Source: Flavobacteriales bacterium (lineage in GTDB: Bacteria > Bacteroidota > Bacteroidia > Flavobacteriales_F > PHOS-HE28). From it: 64,000 nucleotides of DNA. Under the pieces are notes generated by a model. It was not told the origin of the DNA, made no database searches, and saw only the letters and a program-made list of their open reading frames with translations. Positions 59,980 through 64,000 of this stretch are shown here, in pieces. A program made the translations under genes and the position numbers. Each line of letters begins with the position of its first letter. The first letter of the stretch is position 1. The stretch spans positions 2,728,001 to 2,792,000 of the forward strand of contig CP064979.1 in NCBI GenBank assembly GCA_016699575.1. The letters are read 5' to 3'.

Positions 59980-62507
59980 GCCGTTTTCCGGGAGCAGCGC
60001 GTCTGCTTAAGTGCTTCACTGCTATTCTGCTTGCCTGCTTCACCGCTTACGGGCAGCAAGCGACGGGTCCTGTGATGGATCCCAATTTCGCCCGGGAATA
60101 CGAGATCGGCGGCATTACGGTGAGCGGTGCGGTGCACACCGATGCCAACGCGGCCAAGCTGTTCAGCAACCTGCAAGTGGGGCAGAAGTTGTCTGTACCC
60201 GGCCCGAAGATCGCCGACGCCATTGAGCGTCTTTGGAAGCAGCGCCTCTACACCGACGTGCGCATCGAAGCAGCGGAGATCCGTGGCAGCGTCATCTTCC
60301 TGAACATCATTGTGAAGGAGAACCCCAGAATGAGCCGCTTCAAGTTCAATGGGGTTACGCGCAACGAGGCGGAGAAACTGCGCGACGAGATGCAGCTGCA
60401 AGGCGGCCAGCAACTGACACCCACGTTGGTCAACAGCGTGCAGCAAATGGTGAAGGCCCACTACGTCGATAAGGGATTCCTCTTTGCCAAGGTGGGCACG
60501 CGGCGATACCCGGATTCGTTGATGACCAACGGTGAGATGCTGTTCATAGACGTGGACAAAGGCAAGCGCATCCGCATCAAGGATGTCGACTTCACCGGCA
60601 ACACCAACATCAAGGACCGCCGCCTGCGCCGCGCCATGAAGGAGACCAAGCGCAAACGCTGGTGGAACATCTTCGGATCGAGCAAGTACAACAAGACGGA
60701 GTACGCAGGCGACAAGGAGAAGGTCATTGACCTCTACAACAGCAAGGGCTTCCGCAATGCGGCCATCGTGCGCGACACGATGTACCAGGTGAGCAAGCGG
60801 CGCATCCGCATCGAGATCGATCTGGACGAGGACAACCGTTTCTATTTCCGCGATATCCGGTTCACGGGCAACACGAAGTACAAGACCGATACGCTGCAAC
60901 AGATCCTGGGGATCAAGCGCGGCGACATCTACAACAAGGCACTGCTGGAGAGCAAGCTTTACATGAGCCAGGCGGGCAACGACATCAGTTCGCTGTACAT
61001 GGACCGTGGCTACCTGAGCTTCTACCCGGAGGCCATCGAAACCGTATCGGAGAGCGATAGCATCGACCTGGAAGTCCGCATCCGCGAGGGCAAGCAGTAC
61101 CGTATACGCAACGTCATCATCAAGGGCAACACGAAGACCTACGACCACGTCATCCGCCGGGAACTGCGCACCAAGCCCGGTGACCTGTTCGACCGCAGCG
61201 ACGTGCTCCGCAGCCAACGCGAACTGGCCAACCTCAACTTCTTCGACCCGGAGAAGCTGGGCGTTAACCCGATGCCCGATCAGCGCACCGGTCTTGTTGA
61301 CCTGGAGTACACCGTGGAAGAGAAGCCCAGCGACCGTTTGGAGCTCAGCGGTGGTTATGGGGCCAGCCGACTGGTGCTCTCTTTGGGCCTGTCGTTCACC
61401 AACTTCAGCATGCGCAACCTGTTCAAGAAGAACGCTTGGACACCGCTGCCCGCCGGCGATGGCCAAACGCTGAACCTGCGCGCGCAGACCACCGGCCGTT
61501 ACTTCCAGAGCTACAGCATCAGTTTCGTGGAGCCATGGCTCGGCGGCCGCAAGCCGAACGCCTTGAGTGTCTCGGGCTATTACAACATCCAAACGAACGG
61601 TCTCACCAACGACGACCCATCGCAGCAGAAACTGGAGATCATCGGCGGCACCCTCGGCTTGGGCAAGCGCCTCACGTTCCCGGACGACTACTTCATCCTG
61701 CGGCACACGATCAGCTACCAGCGCTACATGCTGGACAACTACTTCAACCTGTTCAGCTTCACCAACGGCACCAGCAACGTGCTGGCCTATCAGTTGAGCC
61801 TGAACCGCAACTCGGTGGACAATCCCTTCTTCGCGCGCCAGGGCAGCAACATCCTGCTCAGTGTGAAGGCCACAGCGCCGTACAGCCTGTTCATGGGCAA
61901 CCGCGACCTGACCACGCTCACCGACCAGGAGCGCTACGAGTGGCCCGAGTTCCACAAGTGGAAATTCACCACGCAGTGGTTCACGCGCCTTACCCGCCAG
62001 AAGAAGGGCCATGACCTCGTGCTGATGACCCGCGCGGGCTTCGGTTTCCTGGGTCGCTACAACAAGAACATGGGCGATTCGCCCTTCGAGCGCTTCTACC
62101 TCGGTGGCAGCGGCCTGAGCGGATTCTCATTGGACGGCCGTGAGATCATCGCCTTGCGCGGTTACGACGACAACGCCATCACTGAGCGCAGCGCAAGCGG
62201 TCGTGTGGTCGGTTCGCAGTTCATCACCAAATACACCACCGAACTGCGGTTCCCGATATCGCTCAACCCCAGCGCCACCATTTACATGCTGGCCTTTGCC
62301 GAAGCAGGCAACACATGGGGCAACTTCGACCGTTTCGATCCGTTCAGCCTGTACAAAAGCGCGGGCTTCGGTCTTCGTCTGAACCTTCCCATGTTCGGTC
62401 CCATGGGCCTCGATTACGGCTGGCGCCTCGATGACGTGCCGTCCGTGCCCAGCATGGCCAAGAGCCAGTTCCACTTCTCCATCGGCATCGACCTGGGCGA
62501 GCTCTGA
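59976..62507 (+). CDS. bamA: Outer-membrane protein assembly factor BamA
   Basis: The 843-residue core of the BAM complex, which inserts beta-barrel proteins in the outer membrane. A signal peptide (ending TAYGQ) is followed by about five POTRA domains (IGGITVSGAVHTDAN, MSRFKFNGVTRNEAEKL, IKDVDFTGNTNIKDRRL, FRDIRFTGNTKYKTDTL, IRNVIIKGNTKTYDHVI) and, from about residue 450, the 16-strand barrel that ends PMGLDYGWRLDD...FHFSIGIDLGEL. Normal length for the family in Bacteroidota. It lies between uppS and two Skp-like chaperone genes, the standard arrangement. Confidence 0.96.
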   Translation: MSRFPGAARLLKCFTAILLACFTAYGQQATGPVMDPNFAREYEIGGITVSGAVHTDANAAKLFSNLQVGQKLSVPGPKIADAIERLWKQRLYTDVRIEAAEIRGSVIFLNIIVKENPRMSRFKFNGVTRNEAEKLRDEMQLQGGQQLTPTLVNSVQQMVKAHYVDKGFLFAKVGTRRYPDSLMTNGEMLFIDVDKGKRIRIKDVDFTGNTNIKDRRLRRAMKETKRKRWWNIFGSSKYNKTEYAGDKEKVIDLYNSKGFRNAAIVRDTMYQVSKRRIRIEIDLDEDNRFYFRDIRFTGNTKYKTDTLQQILGIKRGDIYNKALLESKLYMSQAGNDISSLYMDRGYLSFYPEAIETVSESDSIDLEVRIREGKQYRIRNVIIKGNTKTYDHVIRRELRTKPGDLFDRSDVLRSQRELANLNFFDPEKLGVNPMPDQRTGLVDLEYTVEEKPSDRLELSGGYGASRLVLSLGLSFTNFSMRNLFKKNAWTPLPAGDGQTLNLRAQTTGRYFQSYSISFVEPWLGGRKPNALSVSGYYNIQTNGLTNDDPSQQKLEIIGGTLGLGKRLTFPDDYFILRHTISYQRYMLDNYFNLFSFTNGTSNVLAYQLSLNRNSVDNPFFARQGSNILLSVKATAPYSLFMGNRDLTTLTDQERYEWPEFHKWKFTTQWFTRLTRQKKGHDLVLMTRAGFGFLGRYNKNMGDSPFERFYLGGSGLSGFSLDGREIIALRGYDDNAITERSASGRVVGSQFITKYTTELRFPISLNPSATIYMLAFAEAGNTWGNFDRFDPFSLYKSAGFGLRLNLPMFGPMGLDYGWRLDDVPSVPSMAKSQFHFSIGIDLGEL

Positions 62508-62517
62508 GCCGCCCGCT

Positions 62518-62525
62518 TACATTCG
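62518..62525 (+). promoter_or_regulatory. Predicted -7 element TACATTCG
   Basis: TAnnTTCG in the 30-base gap after bamA, ending 12 bases before the first Skp-like gene. Confidence 0.4.
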
Positions 62526-62537
62526 ACACCCTTCACC

Positions 62538-63200
62538 ATGAAGCGCTTCCTCTTCCTGACCATCGCAGCACTGATGATCGCTGCGCCGATGGTATCGTTG
62601 GCCCAGACCAAGATCGCCTTCGTGGACACCAAGTACATCCTGGAGCGCATGCCGGAGTACGAGACCGCGCAGAAAGAACTCGACCGCCTGAGCGCTCAGT
62701 GGCAGGCCGAAGTGGAGGAACGCCACGCCATGATCAAGCGTATGCGTGATGCCTACAACGCGGAGGCCATCCTGCTCACCGAGGAGATGAAGAAGAGCCG
62801 CATGGAGGACATCGAGAAACGCGAGCGTGAAGCACGCGATCTCCAGAAGAAGCGCTTCGGTGTGGGTGGTGACATCTTCAAGAAGCGGCAGGAGCTCATC
62901 CAGCCCATCCAGGACCAGATCTACCAGGCGGTGAAGGAGATTGCCGGAACCCAGTACGCCGCTGTTTTCGAGCTCGGTGGCGCCAGTGGCATCCTGTTTG
63001 CCAGCCAGAAGTGGGACAAGACCGGCGCCGTGATGCGCAAGCTTGGCCTGAAGGACGACAAGGACACCGACAGTGGAAATACCCGTGGCAACGATGAGGA
63101 GGAGGGTGGCGGCGGCGGCAGCGACGATGCCCCGAAGGAGGAGGCACCGCGCGGCGGCGGGAACGATGGCGGTGGAAACACGATCAGCAAACCCCGATAA
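62538..63200 (+). CDS. Skp/OmpH-family periplasmic chaperone
   Basis: A 220-residue periplasmic protein. Signal peptide MKRFLFLTIAALMIAAPMVSLAQ; the family strand TKIAFVDTKYILERMPEYETAQKELD; a long charged coiled coil (about residues 45-110); then the closing strand YAAVFELGGASGILFAS. Skp/OmpH trimers carry unfolded outer-membrane proteins to BamA, encoded immediately upstream. The last 45 residues form an unusual low-complexity tail of Asp/Glu, then Gly repeats (EEEGGGGGSDD, RGGGNDGGGN), absent from ordinary Skp. Confidence 0.9.
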   Translation: MKRFLFLTIAALMIAAPMVSLAQTKIAFVDTKYILERMPEYETAQKELDRLSAQWQAEVEERHAMIKRMRDAYNAEAILLTEEMKKSRMEDIEKREREARDLQKKRFGVGGDIFKKRQELIQPIQDQIYQAVKEIAGTQYAAVFELGGASGILFASQKWDKTGAVMRKLGLKDDKDTDSGNTRGNDEEEGGGGGSDDAPKEEAPRGGGNDGGGNTISKPR

Positions 63201-63246
63201 CAAGCAAGGACCACTTACCCTTGGTCCCCTCAACCCTGAACAGAAG

Positions 63247-63747
63247 ATGAAGAAGTTCCTTACCGCAGCAGCCCTTGTGATGATCACCGCCATGCCCGGC
63301 ATGGCCCAAGGCAAGCTCGGCCATATCGACATGAAGACGCTGATGCTGGCCCTGCCAGAACGGGCTCAGGCTGAGGCCAAGATGCAGGAGGTAGCGCAAA
63401 GCCTCGATGCCCGCATCAAGGCCATGGGCGCTGAGTATGACGCTCGGCGCAACGAACTGCAGGCCAAGCAGAACATGACCGAAACGGAAAAGAGCATGGC
63501 CATCGATGAACTGCAGGGCATGGAGCAGCGCATCGTTGCCGCGCAGGAAAAGGCCCAGGAAGACCTGGCCAAACTGCAGGATGAACTGCTGAAGCCCATG
63601 GTTGACCGTGCCAACGGAGCGGTGAAAGCCGTGGCCGAGGAAGGCAAGTACACCTACATCTTCGACAGCAGTGTGGGCATCGTCCTGTACTTCGACGGCG
63701 GGGACGACGTGATGGCGAAGGTGAAGGCCAAGCTCGGCATCCAATAA
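63247..63747 (+). CDS. Skp/OmpH-family periplasmic chaperone (second copy)
   Basis: A 166-residue periplasmic chaperone (signal peptide MKKFLTAAALVMITAMPGMAQ). It has the Skp pattern: GKLGHIDMKTLMLALPER, a coiled coil with MQEVAQSLDARIKAMGAEYDARRNELQ-type heptads, and the closing strand KYTYIFDSSVGIVLYFDGGDD. The start is the ATG at 63247; the longer upstream frame runs through the end of the first copy. Two adjacent Skp genes downstream of bamA are usual in Bacteroidota. murI starts three bases after its stop. Confidence 0.92.
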   Translation: MKKFLTAAALVMITAMPGMAQGKLGHIDMKTLMLALPERAQAEAKMQEVAQSLDARIKAMGAEYDARRNELQAKQNMTETEKSMAIDELQGMEQRIVAAQEKAQEDLAKLQDELLKPMVDRANGAVKAVAEEGKYTYIFDSSVGIVLYFDGGDDVMAKVKAKLGIQ

Positions 63748-63750
63748 GGC

Positions 63751-64000
63751 ATGAGCACGGGCGACACCCGTCCGATCGGCATTTTCGATAGCGGCATCGG
63801 CGGCCTCACCGTCGCCAAAGCCATACGGCAGGCGCTCCCCGCGGAGCGCCTGCTCTATTTCGGCGATAACGCGCATATCCCGTACGGCGATAAGACCAAC
63901 GCCGAGATCCTGCGCCTGAGCCGGGGCATTACCCACGCTCTGTTGGAGCGAGGCAGCAAGCTCATCGTCATCGCGTGCAACACGGCCAGTGCTGCCGCCC
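63751..64000 (+). CDS. murI: Glutamate racemase (5' part)
   Basis: The first 83 codons are present before the right edge. The enzyme converts L-glutamate to D-glutamate for peptidoglycan. Visible motifs are IGIFDSGIGGLTVAKAI (Asp-Ser of the active site), YFGDNAHIPYGDK and VIACNTASAA, which holds the first catalytic Cys. It starts 3 bases after the second Skp-like gene, so it probably belongs to the uppS-bamA-skp operon. Confidence 0.95.
   Translation, partial: MSTGDTRPIGIFDSGIGGLTVAKAIRQALPAERLLYFGDNAHIPYGDKTNAEILRLSRGITHALLERGSKLIVIACNTASAAA

Noticed and set aside
59925..62012. A 695-codon minus-strand open frame opposite bamA
   Set aside because: Shadow of the bamA codon bias; bamA is certain from POTRA and barrel motifs.

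Overview
The window looks like a chromosomal segment of a GC-rich member of the Bacteroidota, most likely a Flavobacteriales-type lineage. Three things point there. First, there is a dense set of type IX secretion (T9SS) cargo with GxY-type C-terminal sorting domains and one gliding-motility-type (type B) C-terminus. Second, there is a run uppS-bamA-skp/ompH-skp/ompH-murI, and a run nadK-Omp85-CBS-pdxJ-hydrolase. Third, many genes are preceded by a Bacteroidota-style -7 element (TAnnTTTG, here often TAnnTTCG). No rRNA, tRNA, CRISPR array, transposase or phage gene was seen.

Layout. 1-2.2 kb: a truncated sugar-phosphate nucleotidyltransferase, dut, a small lipoprotein and an outer-membrane-like protein. 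2.2-8.9 kb: a UvrD/PcrA helicase, a two-gene nucleotidyltransferase pair, an ABC ATPase with a helical N-terminal extension coupled to a multi-pass membrane protein, and a Lys/Ala-rich histone-H1-like protein. 8.9-14.7 kb: a methyltransferase, then a minus-strand polysaccharide run (wbpD-like acetyltransferase, wbpB-like oxidoreductase, UDP-HexNAc dehydrogenase, rmlB, CpsB-like PHP phosphatase). Each of the four junctions in that run holds a quasi-palindromic repeat. 14.8-21.7 kb: nadK, a small Omp85 protein, a CBS protein, pdxJ, an alpha/beta hydrolase and secreted unknowns. 21.8-28.1 kb: a secreted EEP-family nuclease/phosphatase facing a TonB receptor, a DUF5689-like lipoprotein and a T9SS protein.

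28.3-39.6 kb is one gene for a 3,769-residue surface protein with 39 tandem units of about 80 residues. 39.7-48.2 kb: a TPR-like protein, a dolichol-phosphate-mannose-synthase-like glycosyltransferase, a secreted protein, waaA, an outer-membrane protein, a WbpE-like aminotransferase, ugd and a UDP-glucuronate decarboxylase. 48.2-48.8 kb: a DUF433/DUF5615 toxin-antitoxin-like pair. 48.8-51.4 kb: a substrate-binding-like protein, an unknown, and a DUF6089-type barrel. 51.4-59.1 kb: a tandem array of T9SS surface proteins, headed by a gene whose signal peptide is split by a G10 tract. 59.2-64 kb: uppS, bamA, two Skp-like chaperones and the start of murI.

The genes fit one theme, building and decorating the cell surface: nucleotide sugars for capsule/LPS, Kdo transfer, lipid carrier, barrel assembly, and large exported adhesin-like proteins. 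The most notable observations are the G10 tract that places the exported 1,337-residue protein out of frame (possible phase variation), the two higher-order duplication regimes inside the giant repeat gene, a decayed tandem duplication at 57.1 kb, the one-element-per-junction palindromes of the polysaccharide run, and an in-frame palindromic insertion in rmlB.
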